From DASTGO01 sp035719045 (lineage in GTDB: Bacteria > Actinomycetota > Actinomycetes > Actinomycetales > Kineosporiaceae), in the NCBI GenBank assembly GCA_035719045.1, contig DASTGO010000474.1, positions 1 through 61,594 on the forward strand: DNA of 61,594 nt. Direction: 5' to 3'. Below are positions 34,816 through 42,635 of this stretch, one piece after another. The position numbers and the translations under genes are program-made. Under the pieces are notes generated by a model, which worked only from the letters and a program-made list of their open reading frames with translations, searched no databases and was not told the DNA's origin. Each line of letters opens with the position of its first letter. The first letter of the stretch is position 1.

Positions 34816-35802
34816 TCACCAGCGGTCGTGCACGTGCTCCCGGATTCGCTCGTCGTACACCCGGCGGACCCCGGCCAGCGCCGCCTCGTCCAGCGGAGCC
34901 AGCTCGGCGGCTGCGGCGTTGGCCCGGGCCTGCCCGGCGTTGCGGGCACCGGGGATGACCGTGCTGACGCCCGGCTGGTCGATGATCCAGCGCAGGGCGA
35001 AGGCCGAGGTGGGCACACCCTCCGGGGCCAGCGCGGCGATCTCCCGGGCCGCGGCGACCCCGACGTCGAAGGGCACACCCGAGAAGGTCTCGCCGACGTC
35101 GAAGGCCTCGCCGTGCCGGTTGTAGGTCCGGTGGTCGTCCGGGCCGAAGGTCGTCGCCTCGTCGTAGCGGCCGGACAGCAGCCCACTGGCGAGCGGCACC
35201 CGGGCGATGATCCCCACTCCCGCCGCGGCCGCAGCCGGCAGCACCCGTTCCAGCGGCTTGAGCCGGAACGCGTTGAGGATGATCTGCACGGTGGCCACCC
35301 CCGGCCGGGCGATCGCGGTGAGGGCCTCGTCGCAGGTCTCCACGGACACCCCGTAGGCGGCGATCGCCCCTTCGGCGACCAGGGTGTCCAGCGCGTCGTA
35401 GGTGGCCTCGGCCGAGTACACCGGGGTCGGCGGGCAGTGCAGCTGGACCAGGTCCAGGGTGTCGACGGACAGGTTCCGCCGGCTGCGGTCGGTCCAGGCC
35501 CGGAAGTTCGCCAAGGTGAACGACTCGGGGGTGAACGGGTCCGCCCGCCGGCCCAGCTTGGTGGCCACGGTCAGCTCCAGTTCGGGCCTGGCCTTGCGGA
35601 ACCGGGCGATCAACCGCTCGCTGCGCCCGTCGCCGTACACGTCGGCGGTGTCGAGGAACGTCACGCCGGAGGCCACCGCGGCGTCCAGCACCGCCAGGGC
35701 GTCCTCCTCGCTGACCGCACCCCAGTCGGCCCCGAGCTGCCAGCACCCGAGACCCACGACGCCGACCGCCCGGCCTGCCCTTTCCCATGTTCGTGTCTGC
35801 AC
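34816..35802 (-). CDS. Aldo/keto reductase
   Basis: 328-residue NADPH-dependent TIM-barrel oxidoreductase. Catalytic tetrad visible: Asp and Tyr in D-T-A-D-V-Y-G, Lys in A-T-K-L-G and His in L-V-Q-L-H-C. The C-terminal cofactor site reads V-S-T-V-I-P-G-A-R-N. Substrate not predictable. GTG 35802 has an AGGGTGGG site. It stands alone, convergent with the TPR gene. Confidence 0.93.
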   Translation of the reverse strand: MQTRTWERAGRAVGVVGLGCWQLGADWGAVSEEDALAVLDAAVASGVTFLDTADVYGDGRSERLIARFRKARPELELTVATKLGRRADPFTPESFTLANFRAWTDRSRRNLSVDTLDLVQLHCPPTPVYSAEATYDALDTLVAEGAIAAYGVSVETCDEALTAIARPGVATVQIILNAFRLKPLERVLPAAAAAGVGIIARVPLASGLLSGRYDEATTFGPDDHRTYNRHGEAFDVGETFSGVPFDVGVAAAREIAALAPEGVPTSAFALRWIIDQPGVSTVIPGARNAGQARANAAAAELAPLDEAALAGVRRVYDERIREHVHDRW

Positions 35803-35959
35803 GGACCCACCCTAGGGAAGGCCCGGGCGGGCGCCGCGGGGTGATGTTCGCCCGGCGTGGCGCACCCGGCGTGGCGGGCCCGGGCGGCTCAAGTCCGGTG
35901 CCGTCGCGCCGATGTGACCGGCACGGGCCGGACCCGCCGGCCCTGCGAGGGGTGATCAT

Positions 35960-36517
35960 GTGACTCCGGGGCCGATGGGCGACCGCACGCCCGAGGGCAC
36001 CGACCACCCCCGCGGCGAGGCCGTGCCGAACCCGGCACGGCCCCGGCGGGGTACCCGGCACGGGGCCGGAGCCGGCACTGCTGCCTCCCCCGGCGGAGCA
36101 GAAACGGTCGTGGCCCGTCCCGACCGGACCCAGTCCGCCGCCACGGGGCGGACCCACTCAGGGGTCCCCGCTGCGCCGACCGTCCCCGGCAGCCCGGCCG
36201 TCTCGGCCACGGCGGCCGCCCTGGTCGCCGCGGCCTCCGGGGCCGGTCCGGGCAGCCCGCTCGGCTCGTTGCGCGGGCTGGTCCAGGTATCCGGACGGCT
36301 CGTGGTCGGCGGGCCACGGATCCGCGGGATCGTCCCCGTCGACGTGGTCGAGTTCACCGCCGCCTGTCCCCACTGCGGGGCCGACACCCTCTGGATCGAG
36401 GAACGCGAGGAGACCCGGCTGCGGATCAGCATCGAGTGCAGCTGCGGCCGGCTCGGTCCCCGCTGGGAGCCGGACGACGCCGGCCCCGCCGACCCCGGCC
36501 CGGTGGACGCCGGCTAG
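35960..36517 (+). CDS. Zinc-ribbon protein of unknown function
   Basis: 185 residues from GTG 35960 (GAGGGG site). The first 95 residues are disordered, rich in Ala, Gly, Pro and Thr. The C-terminal 75 hold a zinc-ribbon-like motif: C-P-H-C-G-A-D-T-L-W, then about 20 residues, then E-C-S-C-G-R-L-G. Only the last half looks constrained, so the true start may be further in. No function is assigned. Confidence 0.6.
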   Translation: MTPGPMGDRTPEGTDHPRGEAVPNPARPRRGTRHGAGAGTAASPGGAETVVARPDRTQSAATGRTHSGVPAAPTVPGSPAVSATAAALVAAASGAGPGSPLGSLRGLVQVSGRLVVGGPRIRGIVPVDVVEFTAACPHCGADTLWIEEREETRLRISIECSCGRLGPRWEPDDAGPADPGPVDAG

Positions 36518-36745
36518 GGAACCTCCGCCCGGCCATATCCACGCCCGGGGATCGCGCGGGTCGGCGGTCCGCGTGGTGCCGCTGAGGCCACCAACCCGGA
36601 CAATCGCGGCACCCCGCTCACACTGGGCCCCCAGGACGTCACCCGACGCCTCCGTACTCCTGCCTCCGGGGGGGCGACGGACAGTTAGCCTCTGTCAGGA
36701 CAGGGTCCCGGCGGCACGGCGGCCCATGACCGAACGAGGTGAGGC

Positions 36746-37318
36746 GTGCGGCGGCGGACGGAGCGCGGTGCGGCCGCGGTCGAGTTCGCCCTGGTGGCGC
36801 CGATCTTGTTCCTGGTCCTCTTCGGGATCATCGACTACGGGGTCTGGTTCGCCGACCAGTTGGCGGTCAACCAGTCGGCGGCGTCGGGCGCGCGGACCGC
36901 TGCCGCCCGCGCCGCGGGGGACACGGCCTGGGGCAGCCAGACCTGCGGTGCGTGGACCCCGGACGCCGGCTCCGGTAACAGCAGTCCGCTGCAGTCCCTG
37001 GCCTGTGCCATCCGCCAGAGCGCGCAGACCCTGGACGGGCCGGTCTACGTCAAGATCCGGGTCCTCGACGGGACCCAGCTCAACCTGAACCCACCGCTGG
37101 ACGCCTCGACCAGCGGCAGCACCCCGAACTGGAAGGCCGGGAACGCCGTCCGGGTCTGCCTGCTGCAGCTCCACGGCTCCCTGACCCAGGTCATCCCGCT
37201 GCCCGGCAGCCAGCTCGGCAGTCACGCCGACATGCCGATCGAGGACCCGACCGGGGGGTTCCTGCTCGGCGGCTACCAGCCCCTGCCCGGTGGTGCCTCG
37301 TGGCCGAACTGGTGCTGA
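36746..37318 (+). CDS. TadE-like pseudopilin
   Basis: 190 residues, GTG with GAGGTGAGG upstream. The TadE signature is clear: R-R-R-T-E-R-G-A-A-A-V-E-F-A-L-V-A-P, with a hydrophobic helix to about residue 33, then a secreted domain with several cysteines (T-C-G, L-A-C-A, V-C-L-L, C-terminal W-C). Such proteins are processed by a prepilin-type peptidase and belong to Tad (Flp) pilus machines. No tad ATPase or tadB/C genes are in the window. Its end overlaps the next gene by 19 bp. Confidence 0.87.
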   Translation: MRRRTERGAAAVEFALVAPILFLVLFGIIDYGVWFADQLAVNQSAASGARTAAARAAGDTAWGSQTCGAWTPDAGSGNSSPLQSLACAIRQSAQTLDGPVYVKIRVLDGTQLNLNPPLDASTSGSTPNWKAGNAVRVCLLQLHGSLTQVIPLPGSQLGSHADMPIEDPTGGFLLGGYQPLPGGASWPNWC

Positions 37319-38679
37319 CCCGGCGGACCCGGCCCGGCGCCCGCGACGACCGGGGGGCGGTGGCGGTCCTGGTGGCGGTCTTCGTCACCGTCCTGCTGGG
37401 CCTGTGCGCGATCGTGGTGGATCTCGGCCTGGCCCGGGCCATGCAGCGGGATGCGCAGACCGCCTCGGACAGCGCCGCGCTCGCTGCGGCCACCACGATG
37501 CAGGGCCTGATGTTCCTCTCCAACGGCAGCCCGTCGGCGACCAAACTCACCGATGCCGAGGGGCAGGCCGTGACGGCGGCGAAGACCTACGCCCGGCTGA
37601 ACCTCGGGATCGCCGACGCGGACTGGAAGGGCTGCTCGGACCCGCACGCACTCGGCGACACCCCGGACGCCGGCGCCGGCAACACGTGCATCTCCTTCGG
37701 CGGCGGGCTCGTCCGCGTCGTGCTGCCGCAGCAGAACTCGCCGTCCATCTTCTCCGGGGTCTTCGGCACCCAGCGGATCGGCTACGGCTCGACGTCCACC
37801 GGCCAGTGGGAGCTCATCCCCTCGGCGTCCTGCTGGTTGTGCGTCCAGGGCCAGGCCGGCGGCGTCGGCCTCGACATCGGGGACGGGACGGCCTGGGAGT
37901 CCTCCGGCGACGTCCGGGTGGGCACCAGGGTCGCGGCCACCGTGTCCGCGCGCACTGGCTGGATGTGGGCGCTCTCCGGGCGCATCCTCTACACCGGCGG
38001 CACCCCGACCAACGCCTGGCGCTTCTTCCCGGTCCCCCAGACGACCTCGACCACCTCGGCGGTCACGACCCTTGCCAACGCCAACACGTGGGTCGGCCAG
38101 AGTGTCTCGACGAGCCCGGCGGGACCGGAGTGCAGGCCGGGCGTCTACAACACCGTCGAGCACTGCGTGCAGTTCTTCGCCGGCACCTACGTGCTCACCG
38201 GATCCACCGACTTCACCGGCACCGCCAGCGTCAGCAGCATGGGACCGGTCACCTTCTATCTCACCTGCAGCCACGAAGGCCGCGTCACCCCGTGCGGGCA
38301 GCCGGGCCACGGCAGCCCCGGCGGGAGCCTGACCTGGTCGGCGAGCGCCTCGCTCAACCTGTCGGGTCCCGCCACGGACACCGCGCTGCCGGCGACGATC
38401 ACCGTCGACCCCGACAACACATCCCCCCAGGTCCTGGTCAAGGCCCTCACCAACGCCGCGAGCCGGGCCTACATCACGGGCGGGATCTTCGCTCCCGGCT
38501 CCTCCGTCGTGGTGCAGTCGACGCCCGGGGCGCCGTGGTGGACCGCCGACCTCGACGTGGACGGCCCGATCACGGTGGACCGGCTCACCCTGTCCGGCTC
38601 CGGTGCGCTGTTCTCCCACCACGGCACCCCGCCGGCCACGGGATCGCCGACGAAGGTGCCCGTCCACCTCGTGGACTGA
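37300..38679 (+). CDS. TadG-like Tad pilus-associated protein
   Basis: 459 residues. The TadG-type start is D-D-R-G-A-V-A-V-L-V-A-V-F-V-T-V-L-L-G, then D-L-G-L-A-R-A-M-Q-R-D-A-Q-T-A-S-D-S-A-A-L-A-A-A, the standard amphipathic continuation of the membrane helix. The rest is a large Gly/Ser/Thr-rich extracellular domain with about ten cysteines. Its start lies inside the tadE-like gene, suggesting coupled translation. A surface or pilus-basal role is inferred. Confidence 0.85.
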   Translation: MAELVLTRRTRPGARDDRGAVAVLVAVFVTVLLGLCAIVVDLGLARAMQRDAQTASDSAALAAATTMQGLMFLSNGSPSATKLTDAEGQAVTAAKTYARLNLGIADADWKGCSDPHALGDTPDAGAGNTCISFGGGLVRVVLPQQNSPSIFSGVFGTQRIGYGSTSTGQWELIPSASCWLCVQGQAGGVGLDIGDGTAWESSGDVRVGTRVAATVSARTGWMWALSGRILYTGGTPTNAWRFFPVPQTTSTTSAVTTLANANTWVGQSVSTSPAGPECRPGVYNTVEHCVQFFAGTYVLTGSTDFTGTASVSSMGPVTFYLTCSHEGRVTPCGQPGHGSPGGSLTWSASASLNLSGPATDTALPATITVDPDNTSPQVLVKALTNAASRAYITGGIFAPGSSVVVQSTPGAPWWTADLDVDGPITVDRLTLSGSGALFSHHGTPPATGSPTKVPVHLVD

Positions 38680-38796
38680 CGGCCTGGATCGAGCCTGCGC
38701 CGCCCTTCCCCGCCGCCGGCGTCACGGCCGTCGCCGCAGGTCCGGTCCGGTGCAGGTCCGTCTGGCCGTCCGGTCTCGTGCATCGGCCCGTCCGGT

Positions 38797-39498
38797 TCAG
38801 CGCGCCGCCGCGGCCTCGCGCAGGTACGGGTTGGCGGCCCGCTCCCGGCCGATCGTCGTGGCGGGGCCGTGCCCGGGCAGCACCAGCCGGTCGTCGGGCT
38901 GGGTGAGCACCTTGTCGCGCAGGGAGCGCAACATCGCCGCATGGTCACCCCCGGGCAGGTCGGTACGCCCGATGCTGCCCGCGAACAGCACGTCACCGGC
39001 CAGCAGGGATCCCGCGCCGAGTTCCACCCCGTCCGGGACGTCCGGCAGCGCGAACATCACCGAACCCTCGGTGTGCCCCGGTGCGTGCACGACCTCCAGC
39101 TCCAGCCCCGCCAGGTGCAGGCGCTCCCCGTCGGTCAGGCGGACCACGCCGGACGGCTCCCGCCAGCTCGCCCGCCCGCCGAACTGCTGCTCCAGCATCG
39201 CCAGCAGCGCCGGGTCCACCGTGCCCAGCGGGTCGGCCAGCCGGTAGGCGTCGTCACCGTGGACGTAGGCCGCCACCCCGTGCCCGCCACAGACCGGGGT
39301 CACCGAGTAGACGTGGTCGATGTGGCCGTGGGTGAGCAGCACCGCGGCCGGGCGCAGCCGGTGCTCGGCGAGGACCTCGGCGAGCTGGTCCACGACCCCG
39401 ATCCCCGGGTCCACGACCAGGCATTCCTCGCCCACGGCCGGGGCGACGACGAAACAGTTGGTCCCGAAAGCGGCCGCCGGGAATCCCACCAGGAGCAC
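38797..39498 (-). CDS. MBL-fold metallo-hydrolase (glyoxalase II-like)
   Basis: 233 residues with the dinuclear metal motif T-H-G-H-I-D-H-V near 57, then A-P-G-H-T-E-G-S, G-D-V-L-F and the final P-G-H-G-P. The length and the N-terminal F-G-T-N-C-F-V-V fit the glyoxalase II-like hydrolases usually found next to hisS in actinobacteria. It may hydrolyse S-acylglutathione- or mycothiol-type thioesters. Divergent from the cyclophilin gene. Confidence 0.93.
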   Translation of the reverse strand: MLLVGFPAAAFGTNCFVVAPAVGEECLVVDPGIGVVDQLAEVLAEHRLRPAAVLLTHGHIDHVYSVTPVCGGHGVAAYVHGDDAYRLADPLGTVDPALLAMLEQQFGGRASWREPSGVVRLTDGERLHLAGLELEVVHAPGHTEGSVMFALPDVPDGVELGAGSLLAGDVLFAGSIGRTDLPGGDHAAMLRSLRDKVLTQPDDRLVLPGHGPATTIGRERAANPYLREAAAAR

Positions 39499-39602
39499 CC
39501 CCCGGACACTACCTGGCTCGTCGGTCCCAGGACCGGACCGGATACCACCTAGACTGGCCCCCGCCGGGCGCCGGGCCGGGGTCGAACAAGGAGGGCAATC
39601 AG

Positions 39603-40415
39603 GTGTCGCCGACCAGGCGAGAGCGCGAGTACGCCAAGCGTCGCTACAACAAGTGGCAGAACAAGCTGGCGATGCGGATGGACAGAAGGCGTCGGCAACG
39701 GCAGATCGGCCTCGCCGCTGCTGGTGCCGTCGCCACGGTCGCCGTGATCGCCGTCGTCGGAACCATGCTCATGGGGGGCGACGACTCCACCACCGCCACT
39801 GCAGCGACTCCATCCGCCTCCGCCACAGCAGCCAACAACCCGTGCGGCCAGCCACCGGCCAAGCCGTCCGCCCCCAAGTCGTGGAGCACACCTCCCTCGA
39901 AGGACCTCGCCCAGGGCAAGACCTGGACCTGGACCATCGAGACCAGCTGCGGCCCGGTCCGGGTCGAACTGGACGGCGCGAAGGCTCCGCAGGCGGTCTC
40001 CTCCACCATCTTCCTGTCCCAGCAGGGTTTCTACGACTCGGTGCCGTGCCACCGGCTCACCGTCCAGGGCATCTACGTCCTCCAGTGCGGCGACCCGACC
40101 GGTTCGGGAACGGGTGGCCCCGGCTTCAGCTACGGACCGGTCGAGAACGCGCCGAAGAACAACGTCTACCCGGCCGGTACCGTCGCGATCGCCCGCCAGG
40201 GCGGCAGGGGCGACAGCATGGGCAGCCAGTTCTTCCTGGTCTACAAGGACTCGACCATCCCGTCCGACAACGCCGGTGGCTACTCCGTGATCGGCAAGAT
40301 CAGCGGCGGCCAGGACGTGGTCGAGAAGGTCGCCGCCGGTGGTCTGGCCTCCGGTTCGGACATCGCGCCGGCCCGGGCGGTGTCCATCCTGTCCACCTCG
40401 GTGGCACCCTCGTGA
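39603..40415 (+). CDS. Membrane-anchored cyclophilin-type peptidyl-prolyl isomerase
   Basis: 270 residues from GTG 39603 with AAGGAGG eight bases upstream. A very basic cytoplasmic tail (1-35) and one membrane helix (about 36-57) are followed by a Thr/Ala/Pro linker and a cyclophilin domain (about 105-270) with P-C-H-R-L, L-Q-C-G-D-P-T-G-S-G-T-G-G-P-G and G-S-Q-F-F-L-V-Y. The usual F-H-R is C-H-R. It probably assists folding of exported proteins. It lies in the region usually occupied near rel in actinobacteria. Confidence 0.93.
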   Translation: MSPTRREREYAKRRYNKWQNKLAMRMDRRRRQRQIGLAAAGAVATVAVIAVVGTMLMGGDDSTTATAATPSASATAANNPCGQPPAKPSAPKSWSTPPSKDLAQGKTWTWTIETSCGPVRVELDGAKAPQAVSSTIFLSQQGFYDSVPCHRLTVQGIYVLQCGDPTGSGTGGPGFSYGPVENAPKNNVYPAGTVAIARQGGRGDSMGSQFFLVYKDSTIPSDNAGGYSVIGKISGGQDVVEKVAAGGLASGSDIAPARAVSILSTSVAPS

Positions 40416-40526
40416 TCCGGCCACGTCCCACGGCCGACGGGCCGCCCGGCTGACCTGTCACGCGGGCTGTGGGAACAGCCGAGGCCAGTGCGGGAACAGC
40501 ACCAGGACACAGGAAGCGATGAGACC

Positions 40527-41777
40527 GTGACCGGACAGCAGTGGGGCCGTGTAGACGACGACGGCACCGTCTGGGTGCGCACGTCGGAGGGCGAGCGCGC
40601 CGTCGGACAGTACCCGGGCGCCAGCCAGGAGGAGGCCCTGGCGTACTTCGCCCGCAAGTACGACGACCTCGCCGCGCAGGTGTCCCTCCTCGAACAGCGG
40701 ATCGGGGCCGGCCACGTCTCCGGCCCCGATGCGGAGAGCTCGATCCGCAAGCTCGCAGAGGCGGTGCAGGAGGCGCACGCCGTCGGTGACCTCGCCGCGC
40801 TGCAGGGCCGGCTCGACGCGCTCGCCCCCCTCATCGAGGCTCGCCGGGCCGAGGCCGAGGCCGCCCGGCAGGAGGCCCGCGCCCGGGCCGTCGCCGAGCG
40901 ATCCGTCCTGGTGGAGGAGGCCGAGGCGCTCGCGGGGGTCGACACGGAGCGGATCCCCTGGAAGACCTCCGGGGACCGGCTGCGGGAACTGTTCGACGAG
41001 TGGCGCCGCCTGCAGCGGGAGTCCCGGCTGGACAAGCGCACCGAGGACGAACTCTGGAAGCGCTTCTCCCACGCCCGCACCGCCTTCGACCGCAAGCGCC
41101 GGGCCCACTTCGGCGCCCTCGACGAGCAGCACTCCAAGGCCCGGGCGACCAAGGAGCAGATCGTCACCGAGGCGGAGGCACTCTCGACCTCGACCGACTG
41201 GGCCGGCACCGCATCGGCCTACCGGGACCTGATGAACCGGTGGAAGGCCGCCGGCCGGGCCGCCCGCAAGGACGACGACGCCCTGTGGACCCGGTTCCGG
41301 GCTGCCCAGGACGCCTTCTTCGCCGCCCGCAACACCGCAGCCGCAGAGACCGACAACGAGTTCCGGGAGAACCTGGTCGCCAAGGAGGAACTCCTGGTCG
41401 AGGCCGAGGCCCTGCTCCCGGTCGGCGATGTGCAGGCCGCCCGCACCGCCCTGCGCGCCCTCCAGGAGCGCTGGGAGGCCGTCGGACGGGTACCACGGGC
41501 CGACCTCGGGCGGATCGAGGGACGGCTGCGCACTGTCGAGCAGGCCGTCCGGGACGCCGAGCAGGAGCGCTGGGCCCGCACCAACCCGCAGGCCCGCGCC
41601 CGTGCCGAGGACGCCGTCACCCAGTTGGAGACCACCATCCAGAGCCTGCGGCAGCGTCTGGAGCGGGCGCGCACGGCAGGGGACGCCCGTGGCGCGACCG
41701 AGGCCGAGCAGGCCATCGAGGCCCGCGAGGAGTGGCTGGAGCAGGCGCGCCGGGCCCTGGCCGACTTCGGCGGCTGA
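40527..41777 (+). CDS. DUF349 domain protein
   Basis: 416 residues from GTG 40527 (W-G-R-V-D-D-D-G-T-V is the usual start; GTG 40488 is an alternative). Almost wholly charged coiled coil with several DUF349 repeats, each with an F-x-x-x-R-x-x-W-x-x-x-G pattern, for example L-M-N-R-W-K-A-A-G-R and L-Q-E-R-W-E-A-V-G-R-V-P. Cytosolic; no established function. Confidence 0.9.
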   Translation: MTGQQWGRVDDDGTVWVRTSEGERAVGQYPGASQEEALAYFARKYDDLAAQVSLLEQRIGAGHVSGPDAESSIRKLAEAVQEAHAVGDLAALQGRLDALAPLIEARRAEAEAARQEARARAVAERSVLVEEAEALAGVDTERIPWKTSGDRLRELFDEWRRLQRESRLDKRTEDELWKRFSHARTAFDRKRRAHFGALDEQHSKARATKEQIVTEAEALSTSTDWAGTASAYRDLMNRWKAAGRAARKDDDALWTRFRAAQDAFFAARNTAAAETDNEFRENLVAKEELLVEAEALLPVGDVQAARTALRALQERWEAVGRVPRADLGRIEGRLRTVEQAVRDAEQERWARTNPQARARAEDAVTQLETTIQSLRQRLERARTAGDARGATEAEQAIEAREEWLEQARRALADFGG

Positions 41778-41789
41778 GCAGCGGCCGCT

Positions 41790-41822
41790 CCCCGGGGCTG
41801 TCTGACGCACTGGGCCCCGGGG
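41790..41822 (+). terminator. Terminator after the DUF349 gene
   Basis: CCCCGGGGC (41790-41798) pairs with GCCCCGGGG (41814-41822), 15 nt loop, 12 bp after the stop codon. Confidence 0.65.
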
Positions 41823-41950
41823 ACACGGCACCGGGGTGCGGCCTGATCCTCGGGGCAGGAGTCGTCCACAGGGCAGCATGGGGTCCGCACCATCCACAGG
41901 CTCGCCCTCGGCAGTCTCCGGGCGCCGCCGGAGCGGGCAAGGTGGTCGGT

Positions 41951-42502
41951 GTGAGCCCGATCTATCGTGCCCGTGACGACGCCCCCGGCGAGTTGGCCCG
42001 GCTGGCCTCGGACGGGCTGCTGCGCCCGGTGGTCGGCGACGTCTATGTCAGTCCGGACACCCCGGACCTTCCCGAGCTGCGGGCTACGGCCCTTCTCCTG
42101 CTGCTGCCCGTCCCCCTGCAGGACCGTGAGCCGGTCATCGCGCTCGAGGCGGCCGTCTGGCTGGAGACCGGTGGCAGTGCCCCCGATCCCGTCGACGTCT
42201 ACGTCGCCGTGCACGGCGGCCGGCGCAACTGCCCCGGCCTGCGTATCCACGAGATCCGGGTGGACCCCCGCGACGTCGAACTGATCGGCGGGTTGCGGGT
42301 CACCGGACCGGCACGGACGGCCGCGGACCTGTGCCGGACCCGTCCCGCCGATCAGGCCCTGGATCACCTGGACCGGTTGTGCGCCGAGACGGGCCTCACC
42401 CCGGCCGCGGTGTCGGCGGTCCTGGGACGACTCCCCCGGCATCCGGGCGTCGCCGGGGCACGAGAGGTGGTCGGCCGCTGGGCCGCGCGGCACTCCCGCT
42501 GA
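41951..42502 (+). CDS. Orphan AbiEi-like/DUF559-type protein
   Basis: 183 residues from GTG 41951 (GTG 41942 also possible). The order V-I-A-L-E-A-A-V-W-L, V-D-V-Y-V-A-V-H-G-G-R-R, L-R-I-H-E-I-R and G-L-R-V-T-G-P-A-R-T-A-A-D-L-C matches the actinobacterial AbiEi-type antitoxin-like proteins (a His-containing strand and the T-x-P-A-R-T helix cap). No AbiEii toxin gene is adjacent. The usual N-terminal winged helix appears shortened to about 45 residues. Confidence 0.7.
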   Translation: MSPIYRARDDAPGELARLASDGLLRPVVGDVYVSPDTPDLPELRATALLLLLPVPLQDREPVIALEAAVWLETGGSAPDPVDVYVAVHGGRRNCPGLRIHEIRVDPRDVELIGGLRVTGPARTAADLCRTRPADQALDHLDRLCAETGLTPAAVSAVLGRLPRHPGVAGAREVVGRWAARHSR

Positions 42503-42548
42503 GATACCGGCCACACCGCGAGACCCGCCGGGCGACAGCCTCCACCCC

Positions 42549-42635
42549 GGGTTCAGTCGGCCCGGGTTCAGTCGGCCCGGTCCAGTCGGTCCGGTCCAGT
42601 CGGCGACGGCTGGGTCGGCCTTGTTCAGTCGGCCC
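42549..42635. repeat. 14-15 bp tandem repeat around the rel stop
   Basis: GGGTTCAGTCGGCCC at 42549-42563 and 42564-42578, variants at 42579-42592 and 42593-42605, and one more copy at 42621-42635 that contains the rel stop codon (42625-42627). On the gene strand units read GGGCCGACTGAACCC, that is the last rel codons Ala-Asp plus TGA. Confidence 0.85.
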
